42,965 bases of DNA. Source: JALRHH01 sp964590315 (GTDB taxonomy: Bacteria > Patescibacteriota > Saccharimonadia > Saccharimonadales > JALRHH01). A program made the position numbers and the translations under genes. Location: NCBI GenBank assembly GCA_964590315.1, contig CAZPVS010000008.1, positions 1 to 42,965 on the forward strand. The letters run 5' to 3'. Every line of letters begins with the position of its first letter. Position 1 is the first letter of the stretch. The notes beneath the pieces were generated by a model. The model was given only the letters and a program-made list of their open reading frames with translations. It did not search any database and had not been told where the DNA came from. This document shows, piece after piece, positions 24,749 to 33,252 of this stretch.

Positions 24749-24811
24749 GTGCGCCTCGGTGTGCGGTCGTCTCACGGGGGAAGTACCGATTCCCCGTGGG
24801 GCGCCGAGCAC
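24749..24811 (+). repeat. Large GC-rich hairpin between surface genes
   Basis: The inner stem is CACGGGG(G)AA (24773-24782) with TTCCCCGTG (24790-24798). An outer stem pairs GTGC (24749-24752) with GCAC (24808-24811) and TCGG (24756-24759) with CCGA (24804-24807). It is the most stable-looking RNA structure in the window. No T tract follows. It begins three bases after the stop of the 191-residue secreted protein, so it could protect or end that mRNA and lower expression of the downstream genes. Confidence 0.55.
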
Positions 24812-24842
24812 TCATGACTAAAAGCCTGAACAAGGAGACGAA

Positions 24843-26939
24843 ATGAACCATTCCATATTCTATAGATTAAAACTTATATTCGCGGGACTAGTTATGCTTG
24901 GCTATGTGGCTGCTCCAGCAATTACTATGGCACAAGAAGCCGCCTCTGAGACGTCTTCTACCGAAAGCAGCTCCCCAACGCAGTCGGTAGAAGCTGCCCC
25001 GGAGTCAACCCCCACTACCGTCGTGTCGGAACCGACAGGTGGAACTGAACCACAACCAGCAGTGACTTCTACGGTCGTAGAGCAACCCGTAACGACTGAA
25101 CTAGCTCAGGTAAGTGCGCCAGTCGCTGACCAACAGCAAACAACAGCCAGTGACCCAAGTAAATATGTATATAATGAAACAACTGGTAAATGGGAAAATG
25201 ATAAGTATATCTGGGACCCCATTACTTACCAAACAAAGCCCAAAACAACACAACCGTATAGCTATAATCCCGAAACCGGTATGTGGGATACGACTGAATG
25301 GTACTATAGTCCAGAGTCAGGCACCTACGTACCAAATACTGTCTCGTATCCGCAGAATCCCTTACTTGCTGCTTTGTCACCTGAGTCGCAGTATCGTGCC
25401 ACTGGTAGCGATAGTGCCGCACCTGTTATGCCAGAGAGTGGGATGACGGGGAATTTCGATCTGTATTTTGATGCAACCATCAGCAATAAAATAGGACAGA
25501 TGACAAGAAGTGGGAGCGCCTTGGTTCAGGGCAATACGTATGGTGGTGATGCCACCTCAGGAAATGCACAATCGCTAGTTAATCTACTCAACATGATTCA
25601 GTCATCATGGGGTGGACTAGGAAGCCAAGACATCGCGTTGTTCACCGCAAATATTGACGGCACGGTCGTGGGCGATCTCTATGTTGATCCAGATGCCCTG
25701 GCTGCAAAAACCAGTGCAACCAAACTGGATGTTACTGTGGCAAACGACGCCGCAATCGCAAATGATATTGATGTAGACGTTGCAACCGGCAATGCTACGG
25801 TAAGTCATAACACTGAAGGTGGCAATGCTACAACAGGCAACGCTCAAGCGGTAGTTAATCTTATGAACTTAATTAATTCGGCTATACGGGCGCAGAAATC
25901 GTTCGTCGGCGTGCTTAATATTAACGGTAGCTTAAATGGCGATATTCTATTGCCCCCGGAAATGCTACAGGCTATCATCGCTGCCACCGGCCCTCAAGCG
26001 CAAAACAACGCAACAGCAGCAGGCATGACTGACATAAATCTTACGGTTACCGATACAAAGACAATCGACAATAACATTAACACGGCCGTCGCATCTGGCA
26101 ACGCTGTGGTGAGCGGCAACACCAGTGCCGGATCGGCACAATCCGGAGATGCGACGTCAAATGTAGTGCTGCTTAATCTAACCGGCCGGCAAATTGTGGC
26201 AAAAAACGCCATGCTGGTATTTGTGAACGTTATGGGAAGCTGGGTTGGATTGATCTTTGATGCTCCGGCCGGTACCTATGCGGTCGCTGCAACAGGACCT
26301 GGTTTCACTAATACCGCCATGTCTACTCGTAACCTTGCAGTAGATGCTGATATTACAGCTAACTCGCTTATACAAAATAATGTCGATGTCACCGCGAGGA
26401 GTGGTGATGCACTCGTGTCGGGCAATACGAAAGCGGGTAATGCGACCTCAGGTGATGCAGCGGTAGGTGTGAATGTGGTCAACATGATTGATAGTCAATT
26501 TGATGTATCTGATTGGTTCGGCGTTCTCTTTATCAATGTCTTTGGGGAGTGGGTTGGTAGCTTTGGAGTCAATACTGCTGCAGGCTCGGTGGCGGTGAAT
26601 GGAGGAAGAGGTGGCGGTGTTACTGACGCACCTACAGCAGATGTACCAGGCGAAGTGTTCGCATTCATACCCAAATCAAGCGCATCAACAGTGCACCGTC
26701 TGGCACCGCTTGCATACTCATCTTATCCTGAGGCCGGCGCCCAAGTCATTGCCGACCAGACTGATAAGCAGGTACCTGATGACGGTACTGTCGCCGCATC
26801 GAGTACGACAATCCCCCCCACGAGCTCCTCTCGTCCGACCGCCAATCTTTGGTTGGCAGGTCTGACCTTGGTTACGGGCCTAGTTCTACTCGGTGGTGAA
26901 CGACTTTTCACCCTGATAAGAAGTCGTCAGCTCGCATAG
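24843..26939 (+). CDS. Large secreted, membrane-anchored four-repeat surface protein
   Basis: 698 residues. Signal peptide (1-30, cleavage near TMA-QE), then a Ser/Thr/Pro/Glu-rich spacer (31-105) of cell-wall-spanning type. Three aromatic YNxETGxW-like units follow (108-163), then four repeats of about 85 residues (205-285, 296-375, 397-478, 498-580). Each has the core SG(N/D)A.VS.NT.(G/A)G(N/S)A.(S/T)G(N/D)A, then a hydrophobic LNxI-type strand and a (G)SW.G-type turn. A Ser/Thr-rich stalk (585-667) leads to a C-terminal helix (669-685, LWLAGLTLVTGLVLLGG) and a basic tail RLFTLIRSR. It has no LPXTG, so it is membrane anchored rather than sorted. AAGGAG ribosome site at 24832-24837. Not recognised as a named family. 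Confidence 0.78.
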   Translation: MNHSIFYRLKLIFAGLVMLGYVAAPAITMAQEAASETSSTESSSPTQSVEAAPESTPTTVVSEPTGGTEPQPAVTSTVVEQPVTTELAQVSAPVADQQQTTASDPSKYVYNETTGKWENDKYIWDPITYQTKPKTTQPYSYNPETGMWDTTEWYYSPESGTYVPNTVSYPQNPLLAALSPESQYRATGSDSAAPVMPESGMTGNFDLYFDATISNKIGQMTRSGSALVQGNTYGGDATSGNAQSLVNLLNMIQSSWGGLGSQDIALFTANIDGTVVGDLYVDPDALAAKTSATKLDVTVANDAAIANDIDVDVATGNATVSHNTEGGNATTGNAQAVVNLMNLINSAIRAQKSFVGVLNINGSLNGDILLPPEMLQAIIAATGPQAQNNATAAGMTDINLTVTDTKTIDNNINTAVASGNAVVSGNTSAGSAQSGDATSNVVLLNLTGRQIVAKNAMLVFVNVMGSWVGLIFDAPAGTYAVAATGPGFTNTAMSTRNLAVDADITANSLIQNNVDVTARSGDALVSGNTKAGNATSGDAAVGVNVVNMIDSQFDVSDWFGVLFINVFGEWVGSFGVNTAAGSVAVNGGRGGGVTDAPTADVPGEVFAFIPKSSASTVHRLAPLAYSSYPEAGAQVIADQTDKQVPDDGTVAASSTTIPPTSSSRPTANLWLAGLTLVTGLVLLGGERLFTLIRSRQLA

Positions 26940-27026
26940 GGGGATGCACCTTGAAAATAACACACACTACACAACGACCAACACAGACAGACTGAAAGGA
27001 AACGAATAAACTATAAGGAGGATATC

Positions 27027-27581
27027 ATGAAACACACTGTTATTACGTTAGGGGTTACCGTATTTGGGATTGTGGCACTTGCCGCACCGGTATCTGCACA
27101 GATAAGTGATACGGGACCAGGATCAAACAATACTATAACAAGCAGTAATTACACAGAGTGTACCAGTACGGCCGTCAATGAGATGTACATTTCTAATCAG
27201 ACAAGTCAATCGTCCTCTTCTGGGTCCGCCACCGTCAGTGGGAATACTTCAGGAGGGAATGCTACGAGTGGCAATAGTTCAAATAGTAGTAGCACCACAA
27301 CAGCGGTAACAGCTACCAATAATTCTGGGTGCCTCCCTGGTGCGGTTACAACACCTGAGACAAATGGCAACGGAGGTTCAGGGGGTGGCCAGACGCTCGG
27401 TGCTACTACAACTGCAGCACTCGTTGGCGGTCAAGGAGCAGCTGGGATGACCATTGCATCGTTACCTGAGACAGGCGGCACATCACCTGCTCAAACTGCA
27501 TTAGCCGTCAGCAGCCTCCTAAGCGGCGCTGTCATTGTCGCCTACCTTGGCCGACTCGTAGTATCGCGCTACATAAACTAG
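27027..27581 (+). CDS. Secreted LPETG-anchored one-repeat surface protein
   Basis: 184 residues. Signal peptide 1-24 (cleavage VSA-QIS). One copy of the locus repeat (29-85): DTGPGSNN, then SGSATVSGNTSGGNATSGN. A Gly/Thr/Ser-rich linker follows. The C terminus is a complete cell-wall sorting signal: LPETG at 146-150, a hydrophobic stretch (about 157-175) and a basic end (RLVVSRYIN). Cys45 and Cys102 could form a disulfide. The family's sortase should cut between Thr and Gly and attach the protein to the envelope or another subunit. AAGGAGG ribosome site at 27015-27021; the sortase starts 12 bases after its stop. Confidence 0.85.
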   Translation: MKHTVITLGVTVFGIVALAAPVSAQISDTGPGSNNTITSSNYTECTSTAVNEMYISNQTSQSSSSGSATVSGNTSGGNATSGNSSNSSSTTTAVTATNNSGCLPGAVTTPETNGNGGSGGGQTLGATTTAALVGGQGAAGMTIASLPETGGTSPAQTALAVSSLLSGAVIVAYLGRLVVSRYIN

Positions 27582-27593
27582 GGGAGAATGTAT

Positions 27594-28286
27594 ATGACTC
27601 GAGCAAGGGGTTACGTGCGAAGACATTACATCTTGTCTGTAGCAATGCTCATAAATGTTGTATCAATAAGTATCCTTGCGCTTTCCACACAGCCTGTGCA
27701 GCAGTCACAGGCTGTGGTAATTCGTCAATCCCAACCAGTCGTCTCTTCTGAAAAGATTGCCATACTCGGTACACCTGTACATATCAACGTACCGGCCGCC
27801 AATGTGCATGTAAATATCCTCCCAGGAAATTATGACCAGGCATCTAATAGCTGGACATTAAGTGGGCTGAATGCACATGTAGCAACCATGATGGCTCCTG
27901 CAAACAATATTGGTGGAAACACCTTCATTTATGGACATAACAATAAAGATGTTTTTGGACCACTGAAGGACCTACCTGATGCGGCAACGGTAGAAGTGAT
28001 TACCGATAATGGTAATAAATTTTATTATCGCTATACTGGCTCATCAGTCGTACCCCCTACCGATGTCTCGCTTTTTACCTATCAAGGACCTCCCATACTG
28101 ACACTTCAAACGTGTACCGGTACGTGGCACGAGAAACGTCAAATCCTACAATTTAAACTCGAAAGAGTGATCGAATCACCGAAGGTAACAGAGAAACGTC
28201 TTGAGGAAAAGAGACAATCTATGCTCACATCCATCAGTGCCTATTCATCCAATGTCTCACCCCACCCGATACTACAAACACAGTAG
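27594..28286 (+). CDS. Sortase
   Basis: 230 residues. Membrane anchor near the N terminus (about 11-32, HYILSVAMLINVVSISILAL) puts the catalytic domain outside. The active site is visible: His115 in FIYGHNN, Cys174 in LTLQTCTGT and Arg182 in EKRQIL, in the spacing of class D/E-type sortases. A GGGGAG site at 27581-27586 is seven bases before the ATG at 27594, but only one base before the ATG at 27588, so the later start is chosen. It is a transpeptidase for LPXTG proteins; the upstream LPETG protein is the obvious substrate. A C-terminal basic, Ser-rich extension of about 35 residues is not part of the usual domain. Confidence 0.9.
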   Translation: MTRARGYVRRHYILSVAMLINVVSISILALSTQPVQQSQAVVIRQSQPVVSSEKIAILGTPVHINVPAANVHVNILPGNYDQASNSWTLSGLNAHVATMMAPANNIGGNTFIYGHNNKDVFGPLKDLPDAATVEVITDNGNKFYYRYTGSSVVPPTDVSLFTYQGPPILTLQTCTGTWHEKRQILQFKLERVIESPKVTEKRLEEKRQSMLTSISAYSSNVSPHPILQTQ

Positions 28287-28309
28287 CGGCGTGGTTTAGG
28301 ATAAGCATA

Positions 28310-28339
28310 TTGCAAAAACATCGGTGAACATGCCATAAT
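28310..28339 (+). promoter_or_regulatory. Promoter of the PfkB operon
   Basis: TTGCAA (28310-28315) and CATAAT (28334-28339) with an 18-base spacer, about 37 bases before the ATG at 28377. This separates the PfkB operon from the surface locus. Confidence 0.4.
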
Positions 28340-28376
28340 AAGGCCAAACTGATTAACGCGCAGAAAGAATGGTGGG

Positions 28377-29381
28377 ATGAGTCAAAAACTAGATGTACTT
28401 TGTATCGGCGATGTTGTCACCGATGCATTTATTAAGCTACTTGATGACAGGGCAGTAACGTACGAGAATGAGCAAGGAAAATGGCTTGCAATGCCATTTG
28501 GGACGAAGATCCCATTCGATCATGCTGAGGTTATCGAAGGCGTGGGGAATGCAAGTAACGCGGCAGTTAGTTTTGCTCGTCTCGGATTGCGGAGTGGACT
28601 GGTATCGAATGTCGGTTCAGACCAGCAAGGACGCGATATAATTCGTGCTCTTCAGAAAAATAAAGTCGACACCAGGTTCGTGCACATTAACCCCAAGAAG
28701 GTCAGCAATTATCATTATGTATTGTGGTACAAGGAAGAGCGTACCATTCTTATTAAGCACGAAGAATATGATTACGAGTGGCCTCGATTCCGGCAAGCCG
28801 ATGAACCAAAATGGGTATACTTCAGCTCTATCAGCAAGCAAGCGCTCGACTCATATCATGATTATGTCATGGACTGGCTTGACGAAAACCCAGAGATTAA
28901 ATTAGCGTTTCAGCCTGGCACATTCCAGATGGAGGCAGGAGTCGAGAGGTTGCAACGACTCTATGCCCGCTCGGATGTGCTGATACTCAACCGTGAAGAG
29001 GCAGTCTATGTATCCGGTGGTAACTATGACGATATACATAACTTATTTGATCGTTTTCATCAGATGGGGGTTAAGAGCGTCGTTATTACCGATGGTCCCG
29101 ACGGTGCGTATGCCAGTGATGGCCAGAATCGATTTCAGATGCCACTGTATCCTGACCCCGCTCCGCCCGTGGAGCGTACCGGCGCGGGTGACGCATTTGC
29201 GTCAACCTTTGTTGCGGCCATTATTAAGGGCAACACAGTAGAAGGCGCACTGCAATGGGCGCCGATTAACTCGATGAATGTCGTACAGAATGTAGGGGCG
29301 CAAGCAGGGCTGTTAAATGAGCACGGCCTAGCCGAGCTGCTCAAAGTTGCACCTCATTGGTATAAACCAGAGCGATTTTAA
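28377..29381 (+). CDS. PfkB family carbohydrate/nucleoside kinase
   Basis: 334 residues, ribokinase fold. N-terminal LCIGDVVTDAFIK, glycine-rich GVGNASNAAVSFARLGL (substrate side) and the phosphate-binding RTGAGDAFAS near the C terminus, with catalytic Asp272 in GAGD. It transfers a phosphate from ATP to a sugar or nucleoside; ribokinase, fructokinase and adenosine kinase are all in the family and the substrate is not clear. It is the first gene of a three-gene operon with an unrecognised protein and a LOG-like protein, which hints at nucleoside or sugar-phosphate turnover. Confidence 0.9.
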   Translation: MSQKLDVLCIGDVVTDAFIKLLDDRAVTYENEQGKWLAMPFGTKIPFDHAEVIEGVGNASNAAVSFARLGLRSGLVSNVGSDQQGRDIIRALQKNKVDTRFVHINPKKVSNYHYVLWYKEERTILIKHEEYDYEWPRFRQADEPKWVYFSSISKQALDSYHDYVMDWLDENPEIKLAFQPGTFQMEAGVERLQRLYARSDVLILNREEAVYVSGGNYDDIHNLFDRFHQMGVKSVVITDGPDGAYASDGQNRFQMPLYPDPAPPVERTGAGDAFASTFVAAIIKGNTVEGALQWAPINSMNVVQNVGAQAGLLNEHGLAELLKVAPHWYKPERF

Positions 29382-29394
29382 GAGGATTGACCAT

Positions 29395-30648
29395 ATGTCT
29401 CGCTTGCTTTCTGAACTACTTGCAGCGGACGAACCTCTGTTCGGTTTGGCTATAAAGCAGCTGGAACAAGCGAGCGGTAATAATAGCGTAGATGTACGAT
29501 TGACGGCAGAAATTGTCGGCAAGGTACATATGAAGATGAAGTCACTAGGCCTCGACCCAAAAGACACCACAGGTCGAGAACTCTATCATGGACTACTTGG
29601 TTTACTTGAGCGACATGATGCATTCCTGGCAGAACGGATTGGGATTGCGGATCCTTCTAATGCTCAGAAGGCGCTACCACGTATCATGGAAGCCATACAG
29701 GCACTTGATGTTCCCAAGAAAGCATGGGTGCTGAAGCACAGTGTCGCGAAGCGTCTAGTGAAAGCTATGCCACCCAAGCAGGTAATGAAACAGCTTGGGT
29801 ATCGTTCGATAGATTCGATGATTAAACGTGAGCCGATAGGTGAAGTATATGGAGCGATGCGGCTGGTGGAATCGCAGGAATGGCTTGATAAGTTCATCGC
29901 TCGTTATAAAGATCTCAAACCGACTGACTTTGAGTCGCGTGATATCGAGCTGATATACCTGAATTCCCAGAAGTGGTCAGAGGGTGTAGAGCGGCATGTA
30001 AAGACACGACGACATAATATTACACACCTGAAGGAGCTTGGCGTAATACTGATACTGCCGATGCCGCCTATCAAGATTCGAGGCATGACTATCACCGTTT
30101 TGTCATTGCTCTTGCACTATATCAATGAGATCAGACTCTATAGCTCCTTCTTTAAATCGCAGCAGGTGCACAGCGAATTCAGCAGAATACTGGTCGATAC
30201 GCTAATAAGTGATCCCGGTAAGCATGCCACAGTAGCTGGACAACACATTCATTGGCGAGTAGTACATCGTCACTTTGGGTCCGGAAAATCGACTCACCCG
30301 GAAATGTTCGAACCTCATGTTGAGCCGGAAGACCTCATATGGCGACAAACCGAAGAGACACTGTACCGTCTTGAGCCTGCCCTCCATTTCTGGCATGACG
30401 TGGAATATGCTGGCGTTATGTTCGATGGCCGGCCTATTTCCTTCAATATCATGGATGTTGCAGTCAGCTATGTAAATAATCTGCCGTATGGACATCACTC
30501 CGTCCATTACATGCGAGAAAGCATATGGAATGAGATTTATCTGCGGTATATGGGCGAGAAGGCTGTCGAACATCATGTTCTATGGCAGTTACGTAATGAC
30601 CACACAAGTTCAGAAATAACAGCTATTGGCTTAAGAGGAGAATTGTAG
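29395..30648 (+). CDS. Conserved-looking hypothetical protein
   Basis: 417 residues from ATG 29395, behind an AGAGGA site at 29381-29386 that overlaps the PfkB stop; an ATG at 29347 would run into the kinase gene and is rejected. The protein is mostly helical and cytoplasmic, with no signal or clear membrane segment, although ILILPMPPIKIRG and TITVLSLLLHYINE are hydrophobic. The C-terminal half is rich in His, Trp and Tyr (HIHWRVVHRHFG, PALHFWHDVEYAG, LPYGHHSVHYM), which could form a metal or nucleotide site. The GSGKST stretch is not a true Walker A motif, because the preceding Gly is missing. I do not recognise the family. Confidence 0.7.
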   Translation: MSRLLSELLAADEPLFGLAIKQLEQASGNNSVDVRLTAEIVGKVHMKMKSLGLDPKDTTGRELYHGLLGLLERHDAFLAERIGIADPSNAQKALPRIMEAIQALDVPKKAWVLKHSVAKRLVKAMPPKQVMKQLGYRSIDSMIKREPIGEVYGAMRLVESQEWLDKFIARYKDLKPTDFESRDIELIYLNSQKWSEGVERHVKTRRHNITHLKELGVILILPMPPIKIRGMTITVLSLLLHYINEIRLYSSFFKSQQVHSEFSRILVDTLISDPGKHATVAGQHIHWRVVHRHFGSGKSTHPEMFEPHVEPEDLIWRQTEETLYRLEPALHFWHDVEYAGVMFDGRPISFNIMDVAVSYVNNLPYGHHSVHYMRESIWNEIYLRYMGEKAVEHHVLWQLRNDHTSSEITAIGLRGEL

Positions 30649-31227
30649 ATGTATCAAATATGTGTATCAGGTGCGGCGAAGGGCAAAAGTGTTGAAGAGG
30701 GTAAGGAGCTGGCTGAAGCAGTCGGTGTCGCAATAGCAAAGGCGGGGTATAGTTTGTTAACCGGTGCTACGGTTGGCTTACCCAACTACGCTGCCGAAGC
30801 CTATAAAAAAGCTGGTGGACATATGAGTCTGGGTATTAGCCCAGCGACAAGCAAGATCGAGCACGTTCTAAAATACCGTCTCCCCACGGACGCATACGAT
30901 ACCATTCTGTTCTCTGGTCTCCACTATGTCGGCCGAGACACACTGCTCATTAGTTCGAGTGATGCGGTGATTAGTATTGGGGGCCGTCTTGGCACCCTTC
31001 ATGAGTTCACCATTGCTATGGAAACGGATAAGCCCATTGGCTTTATGCAGGGAGCAGGGGGCATTAGTACGGAAATTATGGATATTCTTCATGCTGCTGG
31101 CGAATCACGGAGTAGTAACACTATCTTTAGTGATTCCGCTGAAGACTTAGTGGTGCAACTCACGAAGATGTTAAATGCACGAAACGAGCGATACTTGAAG
31201 ATTTTTAAGGACGGCATACGTAAATAG
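30649..31227 (+). CDS. LOG-like SLOG superfamily protein
   Basis: 192 residues. Rossmann-like SLOG fold with the phosphate-binding loop IGGRLGTLHEF, the equivalent of PGGxGTxxE in LOG (lysine-decarboxylase-like) proteins; the Glu is conserved. The N-terminal CVSGAAKGKS and LLTGATVGLPNYAAEAY motifs also fit. LOG enzymes cleave nucleoside monophosphates into free base and ribose-5-phosphate, and SLOG relatives bind nucleotides or ADP-ribose-type ligands. The gene starts directly after the upstream stop with an AGAGGAG ribosome site at 30634-30640. Enzyme activity is inferred, not shown. Confidence 0.8.
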   Translation: MYQICVSGAAKGKSVEEGKELAEAVGVAIAKAGYSLLTGATVGLPNYAAEAYKKAGGHMSLGISPATSKIEHVLKYRLPTDAYDTILFSGLHYVGRDTLLISSSDAVISIGGRLGTLHEFTIAMETDKPIGFMQGAGGISTEIMDILHAAGESRSSNTIFSDSAEDLVVQLTKMLNARNERYLKIFKDGIRK

Positions 31228-31272
31228 TTGTCTCGGTATCGGCATAAAACAGTATGCCAGCACAATACTTGC

Positions 31273-31284
31273 TACAATGTATAG
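31273..31284 (+). promoter_or_regulatory. Leaderless-type promoter of uvrB
   Basis: TACAAT at 31273-31278 followed by six bases (GTATAG) before the ATG at 31285. No Shine-Dalgarno sequence; +1 would be the start codon. Confidence 0.5.
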
Positions 31285-33249
31285 ATGAGTACGTTTCACC
31301 TGAAATCAGACTATCAGCCGACGGGCGATCAGCCGACGGCAATTGCTCAATTGACGGAGGGGCTCAAATCACATCAAAAAGAACAAACATTGCTGGGAGT
31401 AACGGGTTCTGGAAAGACCTTCACCATGGCCAATCTTATCCAGAATGTTCAGCGTCCAACGTTGGTACTGAGCCATAACAAAACGTTGGCGGCACAATTA
31501 TACAATGAATTTAAGCATTTCTTCCCGGATAACGCTGTCCATTATTTTGTCAGTTATTTCGATTATTATCAGCCAGAGGCCTACATAGCCCGATCTGACA
31601 CTTATATCGAGAAGGATAGTCAGATTAACGAAGAAATTGATCGACTGCGTCATGCAGCAACTGACGCCCTTTTGACACGTCGTGACGTTGTTATTGTGGC
31701 GAGCGTCAGTTGTATTTATGGTATTGGTTCAGTCGAAGATTATGGCGGTATGGCGGTCAGTGCGGTGCGAGGTGAGCGTCGAGTACGTGATAAGTTTCTC
31801 CGGCAACTGACAGATATCCAGTATCAAAGGAATGATATTGATTTTCATCGTGGAACATTCCGTGTGCGAGGCGATGTAGTGGACATCTTTCCTGCCAGTG
31901 AAGAAGTGGCCTATCGGATAGAATTCTTTGGAGATGAGATTGAACGAATCACTCGTATTAATCCGTTGACCGGAGAGATTGAAGCCAATTTGGATGAAAT
32001 TCGTGTTTTTCCAAGCAGTCACTACGTTACTCCTCAGCAAAAGTTGAAAGTTGCTCTCGGACAGATAGAACAGGAACTTGACCAGCGTTTGGCCGAATTC
32101 AATAGCCAAGGTAAATTGCTCGAAGCTCAACGCCTCGGTCAGCGCACACGCTTTGACTTAGAAATGCTTGAGGAGACCGGATTCGTAAAGGGCATAGAAA
32201 ACTACAGCCGATACCTAACGAATCGTGAGCCGGGTGAGCAGCCAGCAACCCTGCTTGATTATTTTCCTGATGATTATCTGCTGTTGATTGACGAGTCACA
32301 CATGACGATTCCTCAGATAAGAGGTATGTACAATGGTGACCGAGCCCGCAAGGAAGTGCTAGTAGAGCACGGATTCAGGCTACCTTCAGCACTCGATAAT
32401 CGGCCCCTAACATTTACAGAATTTGAAAAACACGTGAATCAAGTTATTTATGTATCGGCAACGCCCGCACAGTATGAACTGAGCCGGAGCCCCGCACCCG
32501 CTGAGCAGGTTATTCGCCCGACTGGCTTGCTTGATCCACCAATTGAGATACGTCCCATTGACGGACAGATTGACGATTTAATTGCGGAAATTCGTGACAC
32601 TATTAACAAACATCAAAGGGTATTGGTCACCACGCTCACGAAACGTATGGCTGAAGATCTGACCGAGTACCTCCAAGAAGTTAATATTAAGGTCACATAC
32701 TTACACAGCGATGTAGATACACTTGACCGGACCGATATTTTAAGAGACTTACGCCTGGGGACGTATGACGTTGTAGTAGGCATTAACCTACTTCGTGAAG
32801 GGCTGGATCTGCCTGAAGTTAGCTTGGTGGCTATTCTAGACGCGGATAAGGAAGGATTTCTGAGAAGCGAACAGGCTCTCATACAGACGGTCGGACGTGC
32901 AGCGCGACATGAATCTGGGCGAGTCATTATGTATGCCAATACAGTGACCCGAAGTATGCAGGCAACGCTTGATGAAACGAAGCGCCGGCGCAAAATTCAA
33001 GAAGCACATAACGTTCGTCACGGCATTACACCAACGGGAATACAAAAGACTATTGAAAAAGGTATGCGTCCCGATCTACCCGAAGAGGCAAAAACTGCTA
33101 AATTAAACTTACATAAGATTCCGAAGGACGAGTACAGACATTTACTCCGTGATCTAAGTGCTCAAATGGATATGGCAGCTGCAAACCTTGAATTTGAAAA
33201 AGCTGCCGAACTTCGCGATATCATTACTGATATTAAGTCTAAGATGTAA
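31285..33249 (+). CDS. uvrB: Excinuclease ABC subunit B
   Basis: 654 residues, full length. Helicase motif I GVTGSGKT (38-45), the beta-hairpin region (SYFDYYQPEAYIARSDTY, broken here), DESH motif, helicase motif VI VGRAARHE, and a C-terminal UVR domain (MAAANLEFEKAAELRDII) that binds UvrC. It is the damage-verifying ATPase of nucleotide excision repair and works with UvrA and UvrC, neither of which is in the window. It ends three bases before the convergent hydrolase gene. Confidence 0.97.
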   Translation: MSTFHLKSDYQPTGDQPTAIAQLTEGLKSHQKEQTLLGVTGSGKTFTMANLIQNVQRPTLVLSHNKTLAAQLYNEFKHFFPDNAVHYFVSYFDYYQPEAYIARSDTYIEKDSQINEEIDRLRHAATDALLTRRDVVIVASVSCIYGIGSVEDYGGMAVSAVRGERRVRDKFLRQLTDIQYQRNDIDFHRGTFRVRGDVVDIFPASEEVAYRIEFFGDEIERITRINPLTGEIEANLDEIRVFPSSHYVTPQQKLKVALGQIEQELDQRLAEFNSQGKLLEAQRLGQRTRFDLEMLEETGFVKGIENYSRYLTNREPGEQPATLLDYFPDDYLLLIDESHMTIPQIRGMYNGDRARKEVLVEHGFRLPSALDNRPLTFTEFEKHVNQVIYVSATPAQYELSRSPAPAEQVIRPTGLLDPPIEIRPIDGQIDDLIAEIRDTINKHQRVLVTTLTKRMAEDLTEYLQEVNIKVTYLHSDVDTLDRTDILRDLRLGTYDVVVGINLLREGLDLPEVSLVAILDADKEGFLRSEQALIQTVGRAARHESGRVIMYANTVTRSMQATLDETKRRRKIQEAHNVRHGITPTGIQKTIEKGMRPDLPEEAKTAKLNLHKIPKDEYRHLLRDLSAQMDMAAANLEFEKAAELRDIITDIKSKM

Positions 33250-33252
33250 TTA

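Noticed and set aside
24749..24811. Long hairpin as an intrinsic terminator
   Set aside because: No T run follows the stem; the downstream gene is in the same locus and has no obvious promoter of its own.
24170..26939. Surface protein repeats as curli or RTX family
   Set aside because: The curli pattern (Ser-x5-Gln-x-Gly, Gln/Asn ladder) and the RTX GGxGxDx pattern do not match; small-residue positions and NTxGG differ.
30281..30292. GSGKST in the 417-residue protein as a Walker A ATPase motif
   Set aside because: The required Gly four residues before GK is missing and no Walker B partner is visible.
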